Under the pieces are notes generated by a model. That model was not told the DNA's origin. It worked only from the letters and a program-made list of their open reading frames with translations, and searched no databases. A DNA stretch of 64,000 nt from Tianweitania aestuarii (lineage in GTDB: Bacteria > Pseudomonadota > Alphaproteobacteria > Rhizobiales > Rhizobiaceae): NCBI RefSeq assembly GCF_018457165.1, contig NZ_JAFMNX010000006.1, forward strand, positions 62,001-126,000, given 5' to 3'. This document shows positions 27,243 through 34,932 of the stretch, piece by piece. The position numbers were made by a program, and so were the translations under genes. Numbering within the stretch: position 1 is the stretch's first letter; each line of letters begins with the position of its first letter.

Positions 27243-28023
27243 TCGAAACGCCGAGTTCGTTCAGCCGCTTCACCGCCGTGGGCGGCAGCGGCGGCGGGTT
27301 GGGTCCGGTTGCCGCTTCCACCAGCATCTGATCACAGGCCGCTTCCGTTTCAGCGATCAAACGTTCGAGAAACGCCTTGCGGTCCAAACCCGGCGGGATC
27401 GGCGGAAGAAAGCGGGCATGAATCGTGCCGGGATAGCGCATGAACTTGCGGCGCGGCCAATAAAGACCGGCGGCATGCGCCACGGGAACCACCGGCACGT
27501 TCAGCTTGCTGTAAAGCTCGGCGATGCCCCATTTGTAGGCCGGCTCGTCGCCGGGCGCACGTCGGGTGCCTTCGGGATAGATGATCAGCTGGCGATTGCG
27601 CTTCATCTCGCGCGACGTTGCGGCGACAACGGCGCGCAGCGCCTTGGCGCGCTCGCCACGATTGACGGGTATCATCTGCATCTTGGCCACATACCAGCCG
27701 AACAAAGGGATCCACATCAGCTCCCGCTTGAGGATGAACAGGGGATCCTTCAGATAAGGAAAGAAGGCCAGCACGTCCCACAACGACTGATGCTTGGGCG
27801 CCAGGATGAAAGACGTCTCCGGCAGGTTCTCCTGTCCCGTGATCTCGCTCTTCGTGCCGGCGATGACGCGCTGCAGCCAAAGGCTCGAGCGGGCCCAGAA
27901 CTTCGGCACGAACCACGCCTTCAAACGCGGCAGCAGAAAGTAGATCGGGGTGAAGACGATCATCAGAACGATGAGGTTCACATAGAAAGCGACATTGTAG
28001 AAGAAGGAGCGAAGTGCAGTCAT
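27232..28023 (-). CDS. plsC: 1-acyl-sn-glycerol-3-phosphate acyltransferase
   Basis: A 263-residue membrane-associated acyltransferase that makes phosphatidic acid from lysophosphatidate. The HX4D catalytic motif reads KHQSLWD near residues 77-83. Substrate-binding YPEGTRR lies near residue 150. A hydrophobic N-terminal segment (residues 8-30) anchors it in the membrane. The length fits PlsC. Confidence 0.92.
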   Translation of the reverse strand: MTALRSFFYNVAFYVNLIVLMIVFTPIYFLLPRLKAWFVPKFWARSSLWLQRVIAGTKSEITGQENLPETSFILAPKHQSLWDVLAFFPYLKDPLFILKRELMWIPLFGWYVAKMQMIPVNRGERAKALRAVVAATSREMKRNRQLIIYPEGTRRAPGDEPAYKWGIAELYSKLNVPVVPVAHAAGLYWPRRKFMRYPGTIHARFLPPIPPGLDRKAFLERLIAETEAACDQMLVEAATGPNPPPLPPTAVKRLNELGVSITR

Positions 28024-28129
28024 GCGGTGCCCTGCAGCGGCAGATGGGTCCTGCTGGGTAGAGCATTTCGCGCGGCAGTGGAATGACCAAGGCCGCTAAA
28101 TTTGCCTGATGGGCTGAGACCCGCGCCGA

Positions 28130-28834
28130 TCAGTCCACCCCACTCGAAGTGCTATAAGGCAGGCCTGTCCAGCCACGGGTCAAAGCGCCGAGGAACTTGA
28201 CATATTCGGTCGCGATCACGCGCAAAGCATCCGGATCGGTGAACCAGCTGCCAGTGCTCGGCGAGGTGTTCACCACCGGATAGGGTTGAATGTCCACATC
28301 ATGCAGGATGCGCCGCATTTCCAGCAGGCTGCGCGGCATATGATAGTTGTTGGTCACGAGAATGACGCTGCGGTAGTGATTGGCCTGCATCCACTTGCCG
28401 CTTTCTTCCGCATTGCCGATCGTGTCCATCGCGGCATGGTCGATGTCGACGCAGCAGGAAAAAAGCTCACGATCGCCGCCGGTGGCAGCCCGCAGATCAT
28501 CGCGCCCTGCCTTCGGATTGACGCCGCTGATCAACAAACGGTCGCCCCTGCCCTCGTTGAGCAGGCTGACGCCGGCATCGAGACGGTAGAGGCCTCCGGT
28601 CAGAACGATGATGGCATCGGCCTTGCGGGGATTTTCCGGTGTATCGAGGGTGGCCACATGGGTGGCAAAGGCGAGAAAGCCGACACCCAGCATGAAGATG
28701 GCAAACACGCAAAGCGACACAAGCCAACGCAGGATGCGCGGCATGCGCCGGCGCGGACGCCGTTCGCTTTGTCGCAAAACATCCAGGCCCCGTTGGGTCG
28801 CCCGGTCCCCTTCCATGCTTTTCATCACGCTCAT
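28130..28834 (-). CDS. YdcF-family membrane protein
   Basis: A 234-residue protein of the YdcF (DUF218) family. A basic N-terminus is followed by one membrane segment (RWLVSLCVFAIFMLGVGFLAF) and a Rossmann-like domain with ADAIIVLTGGLYRLDAG, RLLISGVNP and TNNYHMPRS, all typical. Related SanA and YdcF proteins are linked to envelope integrity; the biochemical role is unclear. ATG at 28834 or 28825 are both possible. It follows ftsX and probably shares its transcript. Confidence 0.85.
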   Translation of the reverse strand: MSVMKSMEGDRATQRGLDVLRQSERRPRRRMPRILRWLVSLCVFAIFMLGVGFLAFATHVATLDTPENPRKADAIIVLTGGLYRLDAGVSLLNEGRGDRLLISGVNPKAGRDDLRAATGGDRELFSCCVDIDHAAMDTIGNAEESGKWMQANHYRSVILVTNNYHMPRSLLEMRRILHDVDIQPYPVVNTSPSTGSWFTDPDALRVIATEYVKFLGALTRGWTGLPYSTSSGVD

Positions 28835-28899
28835 TCTATACCCGAACGCTTGCCACGGAGATTTGCTCCCCTGCAGCCATTTGGCTGTACATGGTCGTT

Positions 28900-29916
28900 C
28901 TAGTCCGAAGCTTGCTGCGAGAGATCGATCTCGCTGAGATAGCGGACAACCGTGAAGTGGCTGGTGGCAGCGGTCAGCGCGCCGATCAGAAGCACGATCA
29001 AACCGACCCCGAGATAGCCCGACAGGCCGATGGCGAAGTTGCCGAACAAGGCGGTTGCCTGATCGGCTTCCGGCGTTGCCAGATTGCGCGACGACCACCA
29101 GCCGAACCCGACAAACACCAGAACCGCTAGCACGCCACCAACCAGCGCGCCCTTCATGCCGGTGAGCAGGAAGTGGCGGCGAAATTCGGCGGCAATGAAG
29201 CGGGCTTCCGCGCCCACGAAGTGCAGCACTTCGATGATGTGCCCGTTGCCGGCCATGGCGCCGCGCGTGGCGAACACGACCGACAGAACGGTGGCCGACA
29301 GCATCAAAACGAGAACCGATAGGCCGATCGTCACCGTGGTGCGCGCCATTGCCACGAGACGATCCACCCAGGTGCGGTGATCATCAAGCGATGATGTCGG
29401 GATTTCAGAGGCCAGCAGGCTGCGCATGGAGTCGAAATCCGGCGGATAGGATTCGTCGATCGTCACCACCACGAGACGCGGCACCGGCAGGTCGTCGATG
29501 TTCAAACCGGCTCCGAGCCATGGTTCCAGCAGGCGCGAGGTCGCAGCGCGATCCACCACCGTTGCGGACCGCACGCCGGCAAAGCCGGATGCGATGCGGC
29601 TGGCATCAACCAGCGCCTGTTCCATGTCCAGCCCGTCGCGTGGGCGGATCTGGATCGTTGCTTCGCGCGAAATCTGGCTTTCCCACATCGAAGCCGTGTC
29701 GCGCACGAGTGAAACCGCGCCAAGCGTGAGGCAGGACAGAAAGGTCATGATCGCGATCACGAAGATCAGCGCGCGTCCCGCGATGTTCTGTTCCGGCACG
29801 ATCGGTGCCGCGCGGCGACGCGGCGGCGCAGGTGCTGCGGTCACACGGCCGCGCCGAACCTGGTTCGTTTCGGCAGCCACGTCCTCGTCGTCGAAATCGT
29901 CGTGAGGCTCAGTCAT
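28900..29916 (-). CDS. ftsX: Cell division ABC component FtsX
   Basis: A 338-residue inner-membrane protein with four membrane segments. The first is near residues 48-70 (ALIFVIAIMTFLSCLTLGAVSLV); then comes a periplasmic loop and three C-terminal segments. With FtsE it links cytoplasmic ATP hydrolysis to septal peptidoglycan hydrolases. The N-terminal tail is long and charged, as in rhizobial FtsX. It overlaps ftsE by eight bases. Confidence 0.93.
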   Translation of the reverse strand: MTEPHDDFDDEDVAAETNQVRRGRVTAAPAPPRRRAAPIVPEQNIAGRALIFVIAIMTFLSCLTLGAVSLVRDTASMWESQISREATIQIRPRDGLDMEQALVDASRIASGFAGVRSATVVDRAATSRLLEPWLGAGLNIDDLPVPRLVVVTIDESYPPDFDSMRSLLASEIPTSSLDDHRTWVDRLVAMARTTVTIGLSVLVLMLSATVLSVVFATRGAMAGNGHIIEVLHFVGAEARFIAAEFRRHFLLTGMKGALVGGVLAVLVFVGFGWWSSRNLATPEADQATALFGNFAIGLSGYLGVGLIVLLIGALTAATSHFTVVRYLSEIDLSQQASD

Positions 29917-30568
29917 GGATATCGAGCCGCCCTTCCGACAGAATCATGCGACGCGCATCGACCTGTTCCATGAGTTGAAGGTCGTGCGTGGCAATCACCA
30001 CGGCAGTGCCAAGGCGGTTCAGTTCGATGAATAAGCGCAGCAAACGGCGGGCGAGCGGCGGATCGACGTTGCCGGTCGGCTCGTCAGCCAGCAGGATTTC
30101 GGGCTGCTCGATCAGGGCACGGGCAATCGCCGCGCGTTGCTTTTCACCGCCCGACAGGATCGGCGGCAGCACATGCATGCGTTCGCCCAGTCCCACCCAT
30201 TTCAGAAGATCGATAACGTCGTCGCGATAGCTCGATTCATCGCGACCGCGAATGCGCAACGGCAGCGCGACATTCTCATAGGTGGTCATGTGATCGAGCA
30301 GGCGGAAATCCTGGAACACGACACCGATGCGGCGCCGCAGATGCGGCAGTTCCTTGCGGGTGATCAGCGCGCGATCCTTGCCGAACACGGTGATCAGGCC
30401 GCGTGTCGGCTTCAGCCCGAGAAACAGCAGCCGCAACAAGGTCGTCTTGCCCGCGCCCGATGGGCCGGTCAGGAACTGGAACGACCGTTCGGGGATATCC
30501 AGCGAGATATCGCGCAGGATTTCCGGTCCCATTCCGTAACGCAGGCCGACATTTTCGAAGCGGAACAC
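29909..30568 (-). CDS. ftsE: Cell division ATPase FtsE
   Basis: A 219-residue ABC ATPase. Walker A GPSGAGKTT is at residues 35-43, the signature is LSGGEKQR, and Walker B is ILLADEPTGNVD. It partners FtsX. It starts at a GTG; no ATG gives the standard N-terminus. The divergent upstream region holds a CtrA-type site, which suggests cell-cycle control. Confidence 0.94.
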   Translation of the reverse strand: MFRFENVGLRYGMGPEILRDISLDIPERSFQFLTGPSGAGKTTLLRLLFLGLKPTRGLITVFGKDRALITRKELPHLRRRIGVVFQDFRLLDHMTTYENVALPLRIRGRDESSYRDDVIDLLKWVGLGERMHVLPPILSGGEKQRAAIARALIEQPEILLADEPTGNVDPPLARRLLRLFIELNRLGTAVVIATHDLQLMEQVDARRMILSEGRLDIHD

Positions 30569-30638
30569 GGGGGCTTAATCGTCCTTCAAGGTTGCAGCTT
30601 TTCAGCCAATCGACAGGCTTCAGCATGGTTAAACGTGG

Positions 30639-30653
30639 TTAAGGCGACGTTAA
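30639..30653. promoter_or_regulatory. CtrA-type site (TTAA-N7-TTAA)
   Basis: TTAA-GGCGACG-TTAA, an exact match to the core CtrA recognition pattern, about 70 bases upstream of ftsE and of the divergent gene at 30726. A further GGTTAA precedes it, and a 14-base palindrome AATGGTTAACCATT lies at 30673-30686. Confidence 0.55.
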
Positions 30654-30725
30654 AACCGATGGCGAATACGCAAATGGTTAACCATTCCGGCGTAGGTCAG
30701 CGGGCGTGAAGGAGCACGCCGCACC

Positions 30726-31322
30726 ATGAGATCCGACGCGACACCACGCTTGGTTTCCGGCGAAATCATGACAGCTGCCGTCCGACGCGGCTTGCCGAAG
30801 CCCGTTGTCGAGGTCGTCAATGCCGAAATCATCGATGTGGCGGATGAACCTTCATCTGCCCCACCCCTCCAGCCGCGCCCGAACCCCACCTTTGCCGTTC
30901 TGCAAAATCAACCGCAGCCGAAAACGGCGCAGCGGGGTGGAATGCTGTTCTGGACGGCCGGTCTGACGCTGATTGCATCGGCCTTCTGGATTTCCGGCGG
31001 CCACACGCTGGCGCCCGGTGCCTTCGCAATGGGATCGCCCGTAAAGCTCGCCATCGCCCATGTGGAAAGCCGCGTTCAAACCCATACCGGCCATTCCACC
31101 TTGATGGTGGATGGGGAAGCGCGCAACGACGGCACGAGTGTTGCAGCCATGCCGCCAATCGCCATCACAGTCACCGGACCGGATGGCGCTGTGACGCACT
31201 ATACGCTATCGACCAACGCGCAGCCGGTCGCGGCTGGCGACCTTTATCTGTTTTCCAGCCGGTTGCGGGTTCCGCCCGGCGGAGTAAAATCGGTCGCAGT
31301 CACCTTGAAGCCCGCCGAATAG
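30726..31322 (+). CDS. Single-pass membrane protein of unknown function
   Basis: A 198-residue protein. A proline-rich cytoplasmic N-terminus precedes one membrane segment (GGMLFWTAGLTLIASAFWISGG, about residues 72-93). A C-terminal beta domain begins at VKLAIAHVES and carries VDGEARNDGTSVAAMPPIAITVTGPDG. This resembles the C-terminal FxLD/DUF3426-like domain of rhizobial proteins that lie beside ftsE and often start with a zinc ribbon, but no cysteines for a zinc ribbon are seen here. Function unknown. Confidence 0.75.
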   Translation: MRSDATPRLVSGEIMTAAVRRGLPKPVVEVVNAEIIDVADEPSSAPPLQPRPNPTFAVLQNQPQPKTAQRGGMLFWTAGLTLIASAFWISGGHTLAPGAFAMGSPVKLAIAHVESRVQTHTGHSTLMVDGEARNDGTSVAAMPPIAITVTGPDGAVTHYTLSTNAQPVAAGDLYLFSSRLRVPPGGVKSVAVTLKPAE

Positions 31323-31338
31323 GCGGGTTTGTTGTTTT
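31308..31338 (+). terminator. Terminator overlapping the stop codon of the 30726 gene
   Basis: AAGCCCGCC and GGCGGGTTT pair around the stop codon, followed by a GTTGTTTT tract. A second small CCTGCC/GGCAGG hairpin follows at 31340-31356. Confidence 0.55.
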
Positions 31339-31376
31339 CCCTGCCCGAGCGGCAGGTTTGTTGCTTGTGAGGTTCC

Positions 31377-31922
31377 ATGCCGGTTGTTCGCGAAAAAGAC
31401 ATCGAGGTTCTGTTCAGCGCCGAGGAGATCGCGCGCCGCAACCTCGAACTGGCCAAGGAAATCACGGCGCATGAATACAAGGACCTCCTGGTCATCTCGA
31501 TCCTGAAGGGTTCCTTCATCTTCGCCGCCGACCTGATCCGCGCCATGCACGAGATGGGTTCGGCTCCAGAAGTCGAGTTCATGTTCATCTCGTCTTACGG
31601 CGCCGGCACAACGAGCGGCGAAGTGCGCGTGTTGCGCGACATCGATAATGATGTCACCGGCCGCGACGTTCTTCTGGTCGACGACATTCTGGAATCCGGT
31701 AAGACGCTGAAGTTCACACGCGATCTGCTTCTGTCGCGCGGCGCTAAGAGCGTGTCGCTCGCCGTGCTGCTCGACAAGACGTCGCGTCGGCAGATCGAAC
31801 TCAACGCCGATTATGTCGGCTTCAACTGCCCAGATTATTTCGTGGTGGGCTACGGCATGGATGTCGCGCATGCCTTCCGCGAACTGCCTTATGTCGGCAT
31901 CGTCAAGGGCGACGCCGCTTAA
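31377..31922 (+). CDS. hpt: Hypoxanthine phosphoribosyltransferase
   Basis: A 181-residue type I phosphoribosyltransferase that salvages hypoxanthine or guanine with PRPP. The PRPP loop is VLLVDDILESGKTL (near residues 99-112); ISILKGSFIFAADL near residue 40 is the second loop. VGFNCPDYFVVGYGMD is the purine-binding end. The last four bases overlap the convergent acetyltransferase-like gene. Confidence 0.93.
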   Translation: MPVVREKDIEVLFSAEEIARRNLELAKEITAHEYKDLLVISILKGSFIFAADLIRAMHEMGSAPEVEFMFISSYGAGTTSGEVRVLRDIDNDVTGRDVLLVDDILESGKTLKFTRDLLLSRGAKSVSLAVLLDKTSRRQIELNADYVGFNCPDYFVVGYGMDVAHAFRELPYVGIVKGDAA

Positions 31923-32215
31923 GCGCGCACGTCTTCCCACTCATCCGCATGGCGCTTGAAGGCGCCGGCGACATACCAGCAGGTTGCGCGGATCTTCACG
32001 CCTTCCTGCCGCGCATCCGCAACCAGCCGGTCAACGAGCTTGGCTGCAAGATCGCCGCCGCGGTTGGCTGGAGGAACGAAGGTGTGGGTGGCGATCCACT
32101 GTGTGGGCGAGGTCTTCACGAGCGTCAGCTCCGCTTCTCCGCCATCGGGCATGGTCTTGAAATAACGGCGGCGCTGTGCGTCGTCTTCCATATTGAAGTC
32201 GGCGATCTCGGTCAC
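31919..32215 (-). CDS. GNAT-like N-acetyltransferase (YjdJ/COG2388 type)
   Basis: A 98-residue minimal acetyltransferase-fold protein. FVPPANRGGDLAAKLVDRLVADAR is the acetyl-CoA pyrophosphate-binding region, and IRATCWYVAGAFKRHADE ends the fold as in the small COG2388 proteins. It starts at GTG 32215 with GGAG upstream. The substrate is unknown. Confidence 0.82.
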   Translation of the reverse strand: MTEIADFNMEDDAQRRRYFKTMPDGGEAELTLVKTSPTQWIATHTFVPPANRGGDLAAKLVDRLVADARQEGVKIRATCWYVAGAFKRHADEWEDVRA

Positions 32216-32272
32216 GGGCCAGTCTCCGTCGTTGAAACCAATCAGATGGTTGCCGCGTCAAACGCAAACAAG

Positions 32273-32306
32273 AAAAAGCCCGCGCATTTCGGCGCGGGCT
32301 CTTTTT
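32273..32306 (-). terminator. Intrinsic terminator of the PRC-barrel gene
   Basis: GCCCGCGC and GCGCGGGC form an 8-bp stem, with a TTTTT run on the minus strand and a T tract on the plus strand as well. Confidence 0.85.
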
Positions 32307-32321
32307 ACGTGACGACCAAAC

Positions 32322-33347
32322 TTACTGGGTCGTGGTCATACGCTGCTGGTCGCGCTCGGCGTCCCAGGTATCAGCATTGTACTCAGGCTGAGCCTCGAGC
32401 TGTTCCTTGGTGAAGGTGGTGTAGAGGTAACGATCACCATCTTCGTCCTGCATGAACTTCAGATCGTCCATGGCAACAGCAACCGGCTTTTCGCCGATCC
32501 CGAGGAAGCCGCCAACGTCGATGATGATCGCGTCGACCTTGCCGTCCTTGGTGAGAACAACGTCGCCGATGTCGCCGACATTGGCGTCTTCAGCACCGTA
32601 TACGGTCGTGCCTTCGAGGTTTTCTGCCGTCAGTTCTTCAGCCGGAACTTCCGTCATCGTCGCACGATCAGCTGCTGCCGTGTTGTTTGCAGCGGTGTCG
32701 TTCGTTGCGGCCGGAGCTGCAGCCGTGTCGTTCATTGCCGGAGCCGCAGCCGTGCCACCTGCTGCCGGAGCAGCGGCCATGCCGGTCGTTGCCGTGCCTG
32801 CAGCCGGAGCCATCGACGAGTCGGTGCCGGTCGTTGCAGGCATTGCCGTGCCACCATTGTTGGCAGCATTCGTGTTGGCAGGCTCATAAGCGCGGCGATC
32901 GAAAGCCGGCAGTTCCTTCAGGGCGTCAGACGTGGTCGGAACAACGATCCAGCGATCGCCATCCTTCTCAGCCCAATCGATGTCGTTGTACGACAGGGCA
33001 ACGTTCTTCTCGCCGATGCCGAGGAAGCCGCCAACACCAACGATCACGGATTCGATCTGGCCGCTGTCGCTGAGTACCAGGTCGTTGACGTTACCGATGT
33101 TCTCGGCGTCGTCGCCGGTGCCGTTGTATACGGTTTCGCCGATCAGGTTGCTGGCGAGCTGACCATCAGCCGGGACAACGGCTGCTTCCATCGGTGCGTT
33201 GGTCTCGCCAGCAGCCGGAGCGGTCGCGGCTGGGGCGTTCGTCGTTGCCGGTGCGTCGGCCGGTGCCGGGGTTGTCGCGGTCTGGGCGAAAGCGCCCGTG
33301 GCGATAACAGATGCAATAGCGGTCGTGGCTAAAAGCTTGCGGATCAT
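32322..33347 (-). CDS. Exported protein with two PRC-barrel domains (GSR-controlled)
   Basis: A 341-residue protein with a signal peptide (MIRKLLATTAIASVIATGAFAQ). Two PRC-barrel-like domains lie at roughly residues 62-150 and 232-325, each containing the same GGFLGIGEK block. An Ala/Thr/Asn-rich low-complexity linker joins them, and another follows the signal peptide. Periplasmic location is expected. PRC-barrel proteins of this kind are common in the alphaproteobacterial stress regulon; the molecular role is unknown. The start at 33347 has AGGAGAG upstream. A perfect EcfG-type promoter lies about 90 bases upstream. Confidence 0.88.
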   Translation of the reverse strand: MIRKLLATTAIASVIATGAFAQTATTPAPADAPATTNAPAATAPAAGETNAPMEAAVVPADGQLASNLIGETVYNGTGDDAENIGNVNDLVLSDSGQIESVIVGVGGFLGIGEKNVALSYNDIDWAEKDGDRWIVVPTTSDALKELPAFDRRAYEPANTNAANNGGTAMPATTGTDSSMAPAAGTATTGMAAAPAAGGTAAAPAMNDTAAAPAATNDTAANNTAAADRATMTEVPAEELTAENLEGTTVYGAEDANVGDIGDVVLTKDGKVDAIIIDVGGFLGIGEKPVAVAMDDLKFMQDEDGDRYLYTTFTKEQLEAQPEYNADTWDAERDQQRMTTTQ

Positions 33348-33434
33348 AGTAAGCTCTCCTTGTTCGTGTTTTAAGGGATCAGACCGCGACACATCAGCAA
33401 GCCAATTTGTCCAGTGCGGCCGTTCCGAGGGGCA

Positions 33435-33459
33435 AACGGCGTGTTCTCGAAATCGTTCC
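33435..33459 (-). promoter_or_regulatory. EcfG-type promoter of the PRC-barrel gene
   Basis: Read on the minus strand: GGAAC, 16 bases, CGTT. Exact consensus; predicted leader about 80 bases. Confidence 0.87.
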
Positions 33460-33606
33460 GGATTGATAGAAGCGTTTTCGAAAACAGAAAATTGTCCGGC
33501 CTGTTGATTTTCTGCCTACCCACTCTTCAACGACCACCTAAACCTCTATCTCTGTTCCGGTCCCCGCTTGTGGTGGACGGCGATCAACCACAAGGGCGTC
33601 GAGACG

Positions 33607-34509
33607 ATGCATTTTCTTGCAGTTCTCAATCGGGATGGCGGCACGTTGCGCACCACCGACCTGGATGCCTTTGCCGAGCGCAGCCGCGCAGCGCTGGAAA
33701 AGGAGGGCCATACGCTCGAGGTGGAGATCGTGTCCGGCAAGGACATCGTGCCCGCTTTAAAGAAAGCATCGCAACAGGGATCGGTCGATGTGGTGATTGC
33801 GGGCGGTGGCGACGGCACCATTTCGGCCGCGGCTGCCTGCCTGATGAACAGCGACACGGCGCTCGCCGTTTTGCCAGCAGGAACCATGAACCTGTTCGCC
33901 CGTAGTCTTCAGATCCCAATGGGCCTGGACGCTGCCATGACCGCCTTTGCAACCGGTCAGGTCCGGGCCGTCGATCTTGCGACGGCAAACGGCAAGCCGT
34001 TCGTGCATCAGTTCTCGCTCGGCCTTCATGCCAAGCTCGTCGATCTCAGAGACAAGATGGAATATGCGTCACGTTTGGGCAAAATGCGCGCTTCGATGCG
34101 CGCGGCCTTCTTGACCGTGTTTCAGCCGCCGCGCGTCAACATCACCATCAAGACCGATCAGGCGGAGATCGTCGCCCGCACGACGGGGATCGGCATCACC
34201 AACAATCTGTTTGGCGAAGGCCACCTGCCCTATGCCGACCGCCTCGATCAGGGTGTGCTGGGCGTTTACCTGACGACGGCGCAGACTTCGCGCGAGATCG
34301 TCAGTTTCCTCGTCAACCTCGCGAGGGGACGCTGGAAGAATAATGCGCGGGTGGAAATCCACGAGACCACGGCGCTGACGATGACGGTGCGCGGCCGTCG
34401 TCGCAAACCCTATCGCTGCGTGATTGATGGTGAATCAGGGGATCTCGCGCGTGAAACAGTGATCAAAATTCATCCCGGAGCCCTGAAAGTACTAACGCCC
34501 GCTCAATGA
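33607..34509 (+). CDS. Diacylglycerol/lipid kinase family protein
   Basis: A 300-residue protein of the diacylglycerol-kinase catalytic superfamily. The nucleotide-binding GGGDGTIS lies near residue 63, with LPAGTMNLFARSL following, as in bacterial YegS/DgkB-like kinases. The C-terminal beta-sandwich includes YRCVIDGESGDLA. The likely action is phosphorylating a membrane lipid; the substrate is unproven. The ATG at 33607 replaces a longer upstream start with poor context. Confidence 0.85.
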   Translation: MHFLAVLNRDGGTLRTTDLDAFAERSRAALEKEGHTLEVEIVSGKDIVPALKKASQQGSVDVVIAGGGDGTISAAAACLMNSDTALAVLPAGTMNLFARSLQIPMGLDAAMTAFATGQVRAVDLATANGKPFVHQFSLGLHAKLVDLRDKMEYASRLGKMRASMRAAFLTVFQPPRVNITIKTDQAEIVARTTGIGITNNLFGEGHLPYADRLDQGVLGVYLTTAQTSREIVSFLVNLARGRWKNNARVEIHETTALTMTVRGRRRKPYRCVIDGESGDLARETVIKIHPGALKVLTPAQ

Positions 34510-34518
34510 GCGGGCGTT
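34494..34518. terminator. Hairpin at the end of the lipid-kinase gene
   Basis: AACGCCCGCTCA and TGAGCGGGCGTT form a perfect 12-bp stem containing the stop codon. The following sequence ATATCTT is only weakly T-rich. It is placed between convergent genes. Confidence 0.6.
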
Positions 34519-34546
34519 ATATCTTCTAACAAAGAAGCGCGATGGA

Positions 34547-34783
34547 TCAGTTGACGACGGCGGAGTTGCCTGCCGGTTCCGTCTGCGTCGAGGGCGCGAC
34601 GGCATTGTCGGGCTCGGGATCGATGGACTGGCCGAACATCTCCGCTCCGAACCAGGCAACAGCTGCAAGAACCAGAGCGCAGATCAGGACGATCAGCACG
34701 GGCTGGCCGAGCTTGCCCTGACGGGCCTTGTCCGGCGAAACGTCCTTGTCCACTACCGGCCTGCCGGCGTTATGCTTATCCAT
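34547..34783 (-). CDS. Small single-pass membrane protein
   Basis: A 78-residue protein with a charged cytoplasmic N-terminus, one membrane segment (PVLIVLICALVLAAVAWFGA, residues 28-47) and a short acidic periplasmic tail. No family is recognised. A near-consensus EcfG-type element (GGAAC, 16 bases, CATT) lies 40-64 bases upstream, so stress control is possible. Confidence 0.65.
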   Translation of the reverse strand: MDKHNAGRPVVDKDVSPDKARQGKLGQPVLIVLICALVLAAVAWFGAEMFGQSIDPEPDNAVAPSTQTEPAGNSAVVN

Positions 34784-34822
34784 ATCGGTCTCCCACCATA
34801 ATTATTAAATTCAACATTCCTC

Positions 34823-34847
34823 AATGCGGCGCGAGCCACTTTGTTCC
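34823..34847 (-). promoter_or_regulatory. Near-consensus EcfG-type element
   Basis: Minus strand GGAAC, 16 bases, CATT: one mismatch in the -10 tetramer. Upstream of the 78-residue membrane protein. Confidence 0.4.
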
Positions 34848-34932
34848 CTGGCTGCCCCAAGGAGAGGGAAGGCATTCCTGAAATAGCTGAGGTAAGCCCT
34901 TTCCAACACAGTCCTTGTTCCTAGCTAAGGCT

